Shown here one piece after another: positions 38,820 to 43,751 of a stretch of 43,751 bases of DNA; positions within the stretch are counted from its first letter, which is position 1, and the number at the start of each line of letters is the position of its first letter. The DNA is from a virus. The notes beneath the pieces are model-generated. The model saw only the letters and a list, made by a program, of their open reading frames with translations, had not been told where the DNA came from and searched no databases. The stretch is taken from IMG/VR virus record IMGVR_UViG_3300036832_000251, positions 1 to 43,751 of that record; one strand, 5' to 3'. The position numbers and the translations under genes are program-made.

Positions 38820-39359
38820 CTAGGAAGGGTTGTTCCTCGCAGCGGCTCGGCGCTCCGCGAGCGTCCGAGACCTCTTGGTGCTGCTGGCCGACGCCGCAGC
38901 GGCCTTGCGACCGCCGGTGCTCCGGCCAGTGGCCTTCGCGGTGGACGCCTTTGGCTTGGACTCGCCGTTGCCGTTGCCGCCACCGCGGACAGCCGCGGCC
39001 CTGACCTCGTCCTCGTCGCCGTACAGGTTCTTGGCCTCCGTGACGCTGACCCCGGCGCGAGCCGCGATCAACTCCCAGCGGTTCCGATCCTTGTCCTTGG
39101 CGGCCTGGACGGACTTGGTGGTCGCCGGGATCTCGTCCCACTCGCCCACCTCGACCAGCACCTTGCACCACTCCAGCATCGAGATACTGGAGACGCTGAG
39201 GCCCAACTCGTTCGCAGCCTCGGTGTGGCTGAGGACGCCACGCTTCGCGAGCTTGACCAACTCGGCGTGCGACGCCGCACCGCCACGCTCACGGGCGTTC
39301 CCGTCGCGTGCGGTCGTGCTCTTGCCGCCTGTTGCTGCGGCAGCCCTTCTTCCGGGCAT
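38820..39359 (-). CDS. Helix-turn-helix protein with Ala/Lys-rich tail
   Basis: This 179-residue protein has a helix-turn-helix-like region (ELVKLAKRGVLSHTEAANELGLSVSSISMLEWCKVLV) at about 35-75, a second helix-rich segment (RWELIAARAGVSVTEAKNLYG), and a C-terminal 60-residue tail with Lys, Ala, Ser and Gly like histone H1 (SKPKASTAKATGRSTGGRKAAAAS). It probably binds DNA as a regulator or nucleoid protein. The start ATG 39359 follows GTAGGAGGGAGCG, and a promoter is visible at 39400-39428. Confidence 0.75.
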   Translation of the reverse strand: MPGRRAAAATGGKSTTARDGNARERGGAASHAELVKLAKRGVLSHTEAANELGLSVSSISMLEWCKVLVEVGEWDEIPATTKSVQAAKDKDRNRWELIAARAGVSVTEAKNLYGDEDEVRAAAVRGGGNGNGESKPKASTAKATGRSTGGRKAAAASASSTKRSRTLAERRAAARNNPS

Positions 39360-39399
39360 TTCGCTCCCTCCTACGGTTGGTTGGTTAGTACCATACGCA

Positions 39400-39428
39400 A
39401 GTATATCGCATGGCTCAGTGCACGTCTA
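39400..39428 (-). promoter_or_regulatory. Sigma-70-like promoter for the helix-turn-helix gene
   Basis: On the minus strand TAGACG (-35, 4/6 to TTGACA) is 17 bases before TATACT (-10, 5/6 to TATAAT). It lies about 40 bases before ATG 39359. The spacing is ideal. Confidence 0.65.
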
Positions 39429-39464
39429 CCCCTATTTTTCGGGGGAAACGGGAGGTGACTCCTC

Positions 39465-39494
39465 CGGGACATCCGGCGCTACCCGGATGACCCG
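39465..39494 (-). repeat. 11-12-bp hairpin with CGCTAC loop
   Basis: CGGGACATCCGG and CCGGATGACCCG are inverted arms with one mismatch around the loop CGCTAC. It lies just after the stop of the KTSC gene. The loop is the same as in the 38492 hairpin, so they may be related elements. Confidence 0.72.
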
Positions 39495-39502
39495 CAGTGA
39501 AG

Positions 39503-39787
39503 TCACCTGATTTTCACAGGCTTGTACTTCGTCTTGACGTTCGCGTGGAAGTAACGGCCGGTGCTCTTGGCGTTCGCCATAGCTACCGCCTTCTGTCGGG
39601 TGACGCCGAGATAGCCGTAGCGGCCACCATCGAGGAACTGGACGATCAACAGCGGCTCGCCGCTGACAGGCCATCCGATCCAGTCGATGTTACTCGACGC
39701 GACCCGACGAATGTGGAGCTTCACAGGTTGCCCGTCCTCAGAGATGAGGACATGCTCACCCTTCGGTTCCCAGTCACCGAGTGGCAT
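39503..39787 (-). CDS. KTSC-domain protein
   Basis: The 94-residue protein carries a KTSC domain: RRVASSNIDWIGWPV, then EPLLIVQFLDGGRYGYLGVTRQKAVAMANAKSTGRYFHANV. KTSC proteins are named for a motif in some ATPase and lysyl-tRNA-synthetase-linked proteins, and are common in phages and small nucleic-acid-linked proteins; function is unknown. The C-terminus is basic (KTKYKPVKIR). It overlaps the next gene (39774-40088) by 14 bases. The next gene towards lower coordinates is the helix-turn-helix protein. Confidence 0.8.
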   Translation of the reverse strand: MPLGDWEPKGEHVLISEDGQPVKLHIRRVASSNIDWIGWPVSGEPLLIVQFLDGGRYGYLGVTRQKAVAMANAKSTGRYFHANVKTKYKPVKIR

Positions 39788-40088
39788 TCTTCTCGACCTC
39801 CCAAGACGCTACGCTCCAAGTCTCGCCCTCGTCACCGGGGACATAGACCAGAGCGTACCAGTGTCCACGGGATCCGTACTGCTGGTTGAGTTCGTGCTGA
39901 GTCCATGCGTGTTCACCGAATGGATCCCAACTCTCAGCCAGCGTGTCCCAGACACAATGGACGACGACTCTCCTGTCCAACTCGCTCGTCTGAACTTCAG
40001 GGATGTTCTTGAGGATCAGCACATCCCCTTCAGCGGGCTTGACCAGGTTGTCTTTTGGATCGAACGGTTCCGGGCTGTCTTCGAACAT
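39774..40088 (-). CDS. Acidic small protein, paralogue of the 40699 gene
   Basis: This 104-residue acidic protein shares clear sequence with the gene at 40699-40959: EGDVLILK, VHCVWDTLAESWDPFGEHAWTQ, WYALVYVPGDEGETWSVASWEVE. No family is recognised. The pair surrounds the DUF6011 gene. ATG 40088 overlaps the DUF6011 stop by one base (TAATG). A small early host-takeover or regulator function is possible. Confidence 0.72.
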   Translation of the reverse strand: MFEDSPEPFDPKDNLVKPAEGDVLILKNIPEVQTSELDRRVVVHCVWDTLAESWDPFGEHAWTQHELNQQYGSRGHWYALVYVPGDEGETWSVASWEVEKNATR

Positions 40089-40633
40089 TACTCGTCACCC
40101 CGGCAGACCGGGCCGATGCCCAGTGCGCGGCTCCGCTCATCGGTGAGCGTCCGACCGCAGACATAGCAACGACCGATCTCCTGTCCGAAACGAGGCCCAG
40201 ACTCGGGATCGTCCGCGATGGCCTGCAAGATTCGCCGCTTTTCGGCGATGTTCTTGATCGGCCAGCGCGCGTCCGACGCCCACACATCGACAAACGTGTA
40301 ACTCGTTCCACGCTTGACGCTGTAGAACATCAGGGTGCCGTCTTCCTTGGGCACTGCGTAGCGCCCATTCGCGACACCATACTCGTCCGCGAGCTTATCG
40401 CCCTTCATCCAAGGCAGCAACTTGAGCTGCTCGATGACCGTGCTCATCCGGCCCTTCAGAAGCTCGCTCGGGAAGGTGTCGAAGTCAGCGTCCATCAACC
40501 AAGCGGTCTGCTCGGGTGTGAGGCTGCTCAGATCCTTACCATCGCGAAGTCCCCGCAGGTAGTTGAGCTGCGGCTCGGATGCGGTCTCGCCGGTGCTCCG
40601 AAGATGCTTCGGAACCTCCGTTCTCTTGACCAT
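40088..40633 (-). CDS. DUF6011-domain protein
   Basis: This 181-residue protein ends in GRCYVCGRTLTDERSRALGIGPVC, the DUF6011 zinc motif (C-x2-C, later C). The N-terminus has ASEPQLNYLRGLRDGKDLSSLTPEQTAWL and a middle with VANGRYAVPKEDGTLMFYSVKRG. DUF6011 proteins are common in phages and bind zinc; their function is unknown. Start ATG 40633 follows GAGAGGGTACC, so the longer frame to 40780 is rejected. It is coupled to the 39774 gene. Confidence 0.75.
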   Translation of the reverse strand: MVKRTEVPKHLRSTGETASEPQLNYLRGLRDGKDLSSLTPEQTAWLMDADFDTFPSELLKGRMSTVIEQLKLLPWMKGDKLADEYGVANGRYAVPKEDGTLMFYSVKRGTSYTFVDVWASDARWPIKNIAEKRRILQAIADDPESGPRFGQEIGRCYVCGRTLTDERSRALGIGPVCRGDE

Positions 40634-40644
40634 GGTACCCTCTC
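40634..40644 (-). promoter_or_regulatory. GAGAGGGTACC ribosome-binding leader
   Basis: GAGAGGGTACC directly precedes ATG 40633 on the minus strand. The leader also has a small hairpin at 40650-40664 (GGAGC...GCTCC). The motif matches those before 38464, 41650 and 42924. Confidence 0.65.
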
Positions 40645-40698
40645 TTTCTGGAGCGGTATGCTCCGGGCCACTCGTCTTACCGAGCGACCCGCAACTAC

Positions 40699-40959
40699 CT
40701 ACTCGATGCTTTCGACCTCGTACGATGCGACAGACCAGGTCTCGCCTTCGTCCTTCGGATTGTAGACGACCGCATACCATTCGCCGGTCTGTCCAGAGTA
40801 CTCATCGACGTCAGCTTGACTCCAGGCGTGCTCACCGTACGGATCCCAGCTTTCTGCGAGGTTGTCAAACACGCAGTGAACGGTAGCTAGCAGAGTTGGG
40901 AACTCGTCGTGATCGGTGCTCTTGAGGAGCAGAACATCGCCCTCTTTTGGCTTATCCAT
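40699..40959 (-). CDS. Acidic small protein, paralogue of the 39774 gene
   Basis: This 86-residue acidic protein starts at ATG 40959. A longer frame to 41067 would overlap the upstream gene and is rejected. It shares EGDVLLLK, VHCVFDNLAESWDPYGEHAWSQ, WYAVVYNPKDEGETWSVASYEVE with the 39774 gene. The pattern suggests a recent duplication on either side of the DUF6011 gene. The start is one base before the stop of the 40961 gene. Its function is not known. Confidence 0.72.
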   Translation of the reverse strand: MDKPKEGDVLLLKSTDHDEFPTLLATVHCVFDNLAESWDPYGEHAWSQADVDEYSGQTGEWYAVVYNPKDEGETWSVASYEVESIE

Positions 40960-40960
40960 G

Positions 40961-41137
40961 TCACATCTCGTAGGGCTTAACTGCGATGACGTCCGTGGCG
41001 CTTTCATCGAACTTGACGTCACCCCAGTCGGACTCGGAAGCAAGCTCGCCTTCCAGCTTGGCGTCATCCTCGTCTTCTGCTTCGACGATGAACGTCGCTG
41101 TGCCTGTCACCTGAATCGTGACTTCGTACTCGGGCAT
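40961..41137 (-). CDS. Very small acidic protein
   Basis: The 58-residue acidic protein starts at ATG 41137, overlapping the upstream stop (TGATG). It has a short beta strand (EYEVTIQVTGTATFIVEA) followed by EDEDDAKLEGELASESDWGDVKF and then VIAVKPYEM. An alternative longer start at 41158 is less likely. It is one of a run of tiny acidic genes that are probably early proteins. No family is recognised. Confidence 0.6.
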   Translation of the reverse strand: MPEYEVTIQVTGTATFIVEAEDEDDAKLEGELASESDWGDVKFDESATDVIAVKPYEM

Positions 41138-41325
41138 CAGAAGACCTCCATCTTGCACTCGATGATACCGTCGTTAAACTGGACGCGAGTGATGACGAGT
41201 TCGTGGATCTCGTCGGCATCTTCCAGATGAAACTCAATCGGAACTTTCTTGACTCCCTGCTCCGTCTGAGCCTCGATCTGATCGACCAACTCGTCGATCC
41301 AGTCTTGATGGATCATGTCAGCCAT
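41137..41325 (-). CDS. Very small acidic protein
   Basis: The 62-residue protein starts at ATG 41325 after GGAAGGGAC. A longer frame to 41502 would overlap the next gene and is rejected. The sequence MADMIHQDWIDELVDQIEAQTEQGVKK is helical, and the rest (VPIEFHLEDADEIHELVITRVQF) is beta-like. It is acidic, and its stop is coupled with the following gene. Function unknown. Confidence 0.6.
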   Translation of the reverse strand: MADMIHQDWIDELVDQIEAQTEQGVKKVPIEFHLEDADEIHELVITRVQFNDGIIECKMEVF

Positions 41326-41326
41326 G

Positions 41327-41650
41327 TCAGTCCCTTCCGAAGCCGAGCGGCAAGTCTGCGCCCTCAGCCTCATCGAGAATCGTCTCCACGTCTTGCCAGT
41401 TGTCGAGCGGATCGTTCGCAGCCGACTCGATGTCGAGATCGACCACGGTGTTGAGCTTCTCGCCGAGCGCGCTGTCCGCCAGGTTCTCGGGCAAGTTGTC
41501 ACGCCAGTCTTCGTACTCCGAGCGAATGTCGTTCAGTTCGCTGAGAGACGATGCGAGATCGTCAGCAGCCCCTCTGATTGTGTCGTAGTACATGCGACAT
41601 TGGGCTGTTGCCTCTTGCCAGCGAGCCGTGCGACTCTTCTGCTTCGCCAA
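41327..41650 (-). CDS. Small acidic helical protein
   Basis: This 107-residue protein uses TTG 41650 as start, supported by the leader GAGAGGAGGGTACCC just before it. It is helical and acidic (TARWQEATAQCRMYYDTIRGAADDLASSLSELNDIRSEYEDWR). No family is recognised. It lies in a run of small acidic early genes. A hairpin (41694-41712) is upstream. Confidence 0.65.
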   Translation of the reverse strand: MAKQKSRTARWQEATAQCRMYYDTIRGAADDLASSLSELNDIRSEYEDWRDNLPENLADSALGEKLNTVVDLDIESAANDPLDNWQDVETILDEAEGADLPLGFGRD

Positions 41651-41652
41651 TT

Positions 41653-41667
41653 GGGTACCCTCCTCTC
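41653..41667 (-). promoter_or_regulatory. GAGGAGGGTACCC ribosome-binding leader
   Basis: GAGAGGAGGGTACCC lies two bases before TTG 41650 on the minus strand. It supports this non-ATG start and is the same motif as at 38468, 40634 and 42927. Confidence 0.65.
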
Positions 41668-41693
41668 GGTTTTGGTGCTGGCTGCACCGGCAG

Positions 41694-41712
41694 ACGGCTC
41701 CACCAGAGCCGT
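41694..41712 (-). repeat. 7-bp perfect hairpin in a leader region
   Basis: ACGGCTC and GAGCCGT flank CACCA in the gap between the genes at 41650 and 41723. No U-run follows on either strand. The gap 41651-41722 otherwise holds only the leader motif. Confidence 0.5.
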
Positions 41713-41722
41713 TGCCGCTACG

Positions 41723-41953
41723 TCAGTACCAGTCACGCTTCGGAACATAGTTCCAGATGATCGCATCCAACTCGTTCTGGAGGCGATCTTTGTTCACAGG
41801 AACGTCGCTGACCCGCAGGATGAAGAGTACATCTCGGGTCAGCTGCGCTCTCGTCTTACCTGGAACATAGATATGATTCGGAGCGTTCCTTCCGATCTTG
41901 ACGTCCAGATGAGCGTCTGGAGTCAGTTCCAGCCTGTAAGTGATCTTAGCCAT
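41723..41953 (-). CDS. Small hypothetical protein
   Basis: The 76-residue protein starts at ATG 41953, overlapping the stop of the DUF2786 gene by one base (TAATG). It begins with ITYRLELTPDAHLDVKIGRNAP, then VPGKTRAQLTRDVLFILRV, which suggests alternating strands and a helix. No family is recognised. Likely an early protein linked to the DUF2786 gene. Confidence 0.6.
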   Translation of the reverse strand: MAKITYRLELTPDAHLDVKIGRNAPNHIYVPGKTRAQLTRDVLFILRVSDVPVNKDRLQNELDAIIWNYVPKRDWY

Positions 41954-42924
41954 TACTTATCTATGGCCTTCCTTCCCTTCAGGCCTGCAGACGGGTTGAC
42001 CTGAATGCTCGCTCTCGCCCCGGCTGCGTGGCCAGCGCCCTGGGCCGCAGCATCGTACTTCCGATGCTTGACCATCGCGCTGCTACCAGCCCGACCGCCG
42101 TTGTCCGGGAACTCTTCCGCCATGAACGCGCGGTTGATCTCGTTCTGCGAGCGCAGAACCAGATCCATTCCCGTGCCGCCCGATGAGGTCTCCTGAGACG
42201 ACGCCTTGCGCATCTCGCTCAGACGCACAGACACCTGGGACGCGAAGCCCGACGCGAAGTTGCGGCGGTACGTCTTCCAGTTGTTGTAGTTCTGCTCCAC
42301 ACCGCGCTTCTTGCACTCTGAGCGGTAGAAGCGGATCCACGTGTCGCGAGCCTTGGTGCGCTCCTCGTCGGCCCTGAAGCCAGCTGCCTGCATCGACTCT
42401 CCGGCCTCGTCCCAACCGATCCCAGCCTCGCGGAACATCTTGAGGTTAGTGAATACGTCTACGTTGGGGTCTGCCTTCGGGTGAGTCGCTTCGATCAGCT
42501 GTGACATCAAGGATGCGAACAGCAGGCTGAAGTAACCCAGATCGCTCTCGGTTCCGATCACCGGGACGACGTTGCCCTTGTACACCTTCGCCTCGCCGCT
42601 GTAGTGCTGCTTGTGGTACACGATCACGCAGTTCGCGTGCCGCGACAACGAGACGAAGAGAGCCCAGAGGGCATCGCAGATCTCCGGGAATGGCCCGCTA
42701 TCAAACGCGAAGCCATAATCGAAGTCCTTGACGATTGGGTCACGCTGCTGAATCCGTCCCGCCTCGCGCTGCTGGATCTCCCAGAGTTCGATGCGGTACT
42801 TGTTCATCAGGTTCTCGGCAGCGCGCATGAACGTCTCACGTTCTGCCTCAAACTCTGTGGACTCAGCCTTGGCCATGAGCTTCTGGATCTTATCCAGAAG
42901 ATCGTCCTTGGTCTTTTCGACCAT
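41953..42924 (-). CDS. DUF2786-domain protein
   Basis: This 323-residue protein has an N-terminal DUF2786 region: DLLDKIQKLMAKAESTEFEAERETFMRAAENLMNKYRIELWEI. The middle has CNVIVYHKQHYSGEAKVYKGNVVPVIG-like content and a helical part (MFREAGIGWDEAGESMQAAGF), and the end is Gly/Ala-rich and basic. DUF2786 proteins are common in actinobacteria and their phages; function is unknown. ATG 42924 follows AAGGAGGGTACC. It is a good early-gene candidate. Confidence 0.78.
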   Translation of the reverse strand: MVEKTKDDLLDKIQKLMAKAESTEFEAERETFMRAAENLMNKYRIELWEIQQREAGRIQQRDPIVKDFDYGFAFDSGPFPEICDALWALFVSLSRHANCVIVYHKQHYSGEAKVYKGNVVPVIGTESDLGYFSLLFASLMSQLIEATHPKADPNVDVFTNLKMFREAGIGWDEAGESMQAAGFRADEERTKARDTWIRFYRSECKKRGVEQNYNNWKTYRRNFASGFASQVSVRLSEMRKASSQETSSGGTGMDLVLRSQNEINRAFMAEEFPDNGGRAGSSAMVKHRKYDAAAQGAGHAAGARASIQVNPSAGLKGRKAIDK

Positions 42925-42926
42925 CT

Positions 42927-42938
42927 GGTACCCTCCTT
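42927..42938 (-). promoter_or_regulatory. AAGGAGGGTACC ribosome-binding leader
   Basis: The leader AAGGAGGGTACC precedes ATG 42924 by two bases. It shares GAGGGTACC with three other genes. The gap to 43005 holds a strong hairpin. Confidence 0.65.
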
Positions 42939-42963
42939 CGGTTCAACATTGTACCTTGTGCAC

Positions 42964-43006
42964 AATGTCTAAGCCGCGCACCACCTGTGTGCGCGACTTA
43001 GGCATT
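42964..43006 (-). repeat. Long hairpin after the stop of the 43005 gene
   Basis: AATGTCTAAG and CTTAGGCATT pair (with one wobble), then CC/GA, then GCGCAC pairs with GTGCGC around a seven-base loop. The hairpin starts at the TAA of the 43005 gene. No U-run follows, so it may be a processing or regulatory hairpin rather than a terminator. Confidence 0.65.
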
Positions 43007-43256
43007 ACGCCTTGGGCTTGAGAATGCGAGCCTCGATCAGCAGTGCCTCGTACTCAGCCAAGACCTTCTTCTTGGTACGGCTGGTCGTCGGATGACCAGC
43101 GCGCTCCATAATGATCTTGGCCTGCTTCATCGGCGCTTCGCGCCATCTCGGCCCGTCAGGATTCTCGGCTTCCAGCTTCAGCTTGTAATACACCTGAAGC
43201 ATAACGTATGCCGCCATCTGCTCGGACGTGTCGAGAACGACCGTCTTGTCAGTCAT
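43005..43256 (-). CDS. Small hypothetical protein
   Basis: This 83-residue protein starts at ATG 43256, inside the end of the upstream gene (8 bases overlap). It has a helical part (SEQMAAYVMLQVYYKLKLEAENP) and a basic helix (MKQAKIIMERAGHPTTSRTKKKVLAEYEALL). No family is recognised. It is followed by a strong hairpin. Confidence 0.6.
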   Translation of the reverse strand: MTDKTVVLDTSEQMAAYVMLQVYYKLKLEAENPDGPRWREAPMKQAKIIMERAGHPTTSRTKKKVLAEYEALLIEARILKPKA

Positions 43257-43743
43257 CGCTGTCAGGCTCCATGCCGTTCTCGCGGACGATCACGATGCCG
43301 TCGGTGCGCATGATGTTCTCGTGATTCGCGCCTGGGCCGTTCGTCGGCCAGAACTTGATCCACTGCACCTTCTGCTCGTCCATGAACACCTCAGCGCCGT
43401 CCGCGTACAGCACCGTCTCCATCGCGGAGAAGTACACGCGGATCTTGTAGTCCAGCTGAATGTTGCCGGTGTCGAGCGGCAGGTTCATCTCGCCCGTCAT
43501 CTTTGCCAGTTCCGCCATCGTGATGACGGCGAACTGCATGCTCGGAGCGTCGGCCGGGATCCCACCGGGCAACAAGCTTGGCCAAATGTCCGTCTCGTTG
43601 TCCATCAGGAACGTGACCTGCTCGACGATCATCTTGACTTCGTCCAGCACCGTGCTGAGCGTACAATCGCCCGAGATCCATGTGCTGGCGAGCATCTGTG
43701 CGATGATCGTCGGAAGCGAGTAACTCCCATCACAGAGTTCCAT
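43249..43743 (-). CDS. Hypothetical protein, possibly extending beyond the window
   Basis: The frame encodes 164 residues from ATG 43743, but it remains open to the window end at 43751 and no ribosome site can be seen in the eight bases upstream. A start further right is therefore possible. The sequence has helical parts (LSTVLDEVKMIVEQVTFLMDNET) and a beta-rich C-terminus with acidic residues. No family is recognised. It is overlapped by the following gene. Confidence 0.6.
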   Translation of the reverse strand: MELCDGSYSLPTIIAQMLASTWISGDCTLSTVLDEVKMIVEQVTFLMDNETDIWPSLLPGGIPADAPSMQFAVITMAELAKMTGEMNLPLDTGNIQLDYKIRVYFSAMETVLYADGAEVFMDEQKVQWIKFWPTNGPGANHENIMRTDGIVIVRENGMEPDSDD

Positions 43744-43751
43744 GATCAGGA

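Noticed and set aside
38770-39171. N-terminal part of the 214-codon minus frame 38527-39171
   Set aside because: Gly/Arg-rich shadow of the helix-turn-helix gene; I kept only the last 80 codons.
39429-39455. Terminator made by CCCC...GGGG with TTTTT
   Set aside because: The T run is in the loop and not after a stem, so it does not fit an intrinsic terminator on either strand.
42944-42962. Promoter for the DUF2786 gene
   Set aside because: TACAAT is a fair -10 but no acceptable -35 lies 15-19 bases upstream.
1-43751. Integrase, repressor, toxin-antitoxin or diversity-generating retroelement
   Set aside because: No recombinase, reverse transcriptase or template/variable repeat pair was found in the window; this says nothing about the rest of the genome.

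Overview
The window is part of the genome of a contractile-tailed (myovirus-type) bacteriophage. A tail sheath, tail tube, frameshifted tail-assembly chaperone, tape measure and P2/T4-like baseplate genes are all present, and replication genes follow on the other strand. A peptidoglycan-hydrolase style typical of actinobacterial proteins (the Rpf-like protein at 22875-23207 and the lysozyme-like insert in the tail hub) suggests an actinomycete host; this is inference only. Hand counts give about 60% GC in ordinary genes. I see no integrase, excisionase, immunity repressor, terminase, portal or capsid gene, so lifestyle cannot be decided here and the head genes presumably lie left of position 1.

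Region A (1-19852, + strand) is one tightly packed late operon in which most genes overlap by 1-4 bases. It holds the end of a head or neck gene, a Mu gpG-like morphogenesis protein, a possible tail terminator, the sheath, an inserted HNH-like endonuclease gene, the tube, the G/GT chaperone with a -1 frameshift, the tape measure, a LysM baseplate protein, a 957-residue hub carrying three different peptidoglycan hydrolase domains, and a collagen-containing fibre with a C-terminal S74 self-cleaving chaperone. These are followed by gp25-like, J-like and I-like baseplate proteins, a small tail protein, a six-domain Ig-like adhesin, and four small membrane or exported proteins at the place where holins are often found.

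Region B (19849-35382, - strand, convergent with A) is the replication and nucleotide-metabolism block. In transcription order it encodes a Fe-S PD-(D/E)XK nuclease, a MUG113/GIY-YIG nuclease, a Sak4-like ATPase, an OB-fold SSB-like protein with three SAP-like motifs, a primase-helicase that joins a DnaG-type CHC2/TOPRIM primase to an MCM-like AAA+ domain, a small protein, an FAD-type oxidoreductase, a HAD phosphatase, a small acidic protein, a SAM methyltransferase, a DnaE-type DNA polymerase III alpha, an Rpf-like secreted muralytic protein, an HU-like protein, an HNH nuclease, ThyX and several small proteins.

Region C (35383-35739) is the longest non-coding stretch. It has a strong intrinsic terminator and nested inverted repeats, and is a candidate replication origin or control region.

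Region D (35740-43743, - strand) has an SNF2-type helicase and many small, mostly acidic early proteins (DUF2786, DUF6011, KTSC and a duplicated unknown family). Genes here that follow a gap share an unusual ribosome-binding leader, GAGGGTACC, and their gaps contain hairpins. A 40-nt tRNA-like minihelix also lies here.

The leading candidate for something new is the CHC2-TOPRIM-MCM fusion working with a phage DnaE polymerase and a SAP-bearing SSB. The FAD/HAD/methyltransferase cluster, the origin-like repeats and the leader/hairpin system are secondary candidates.
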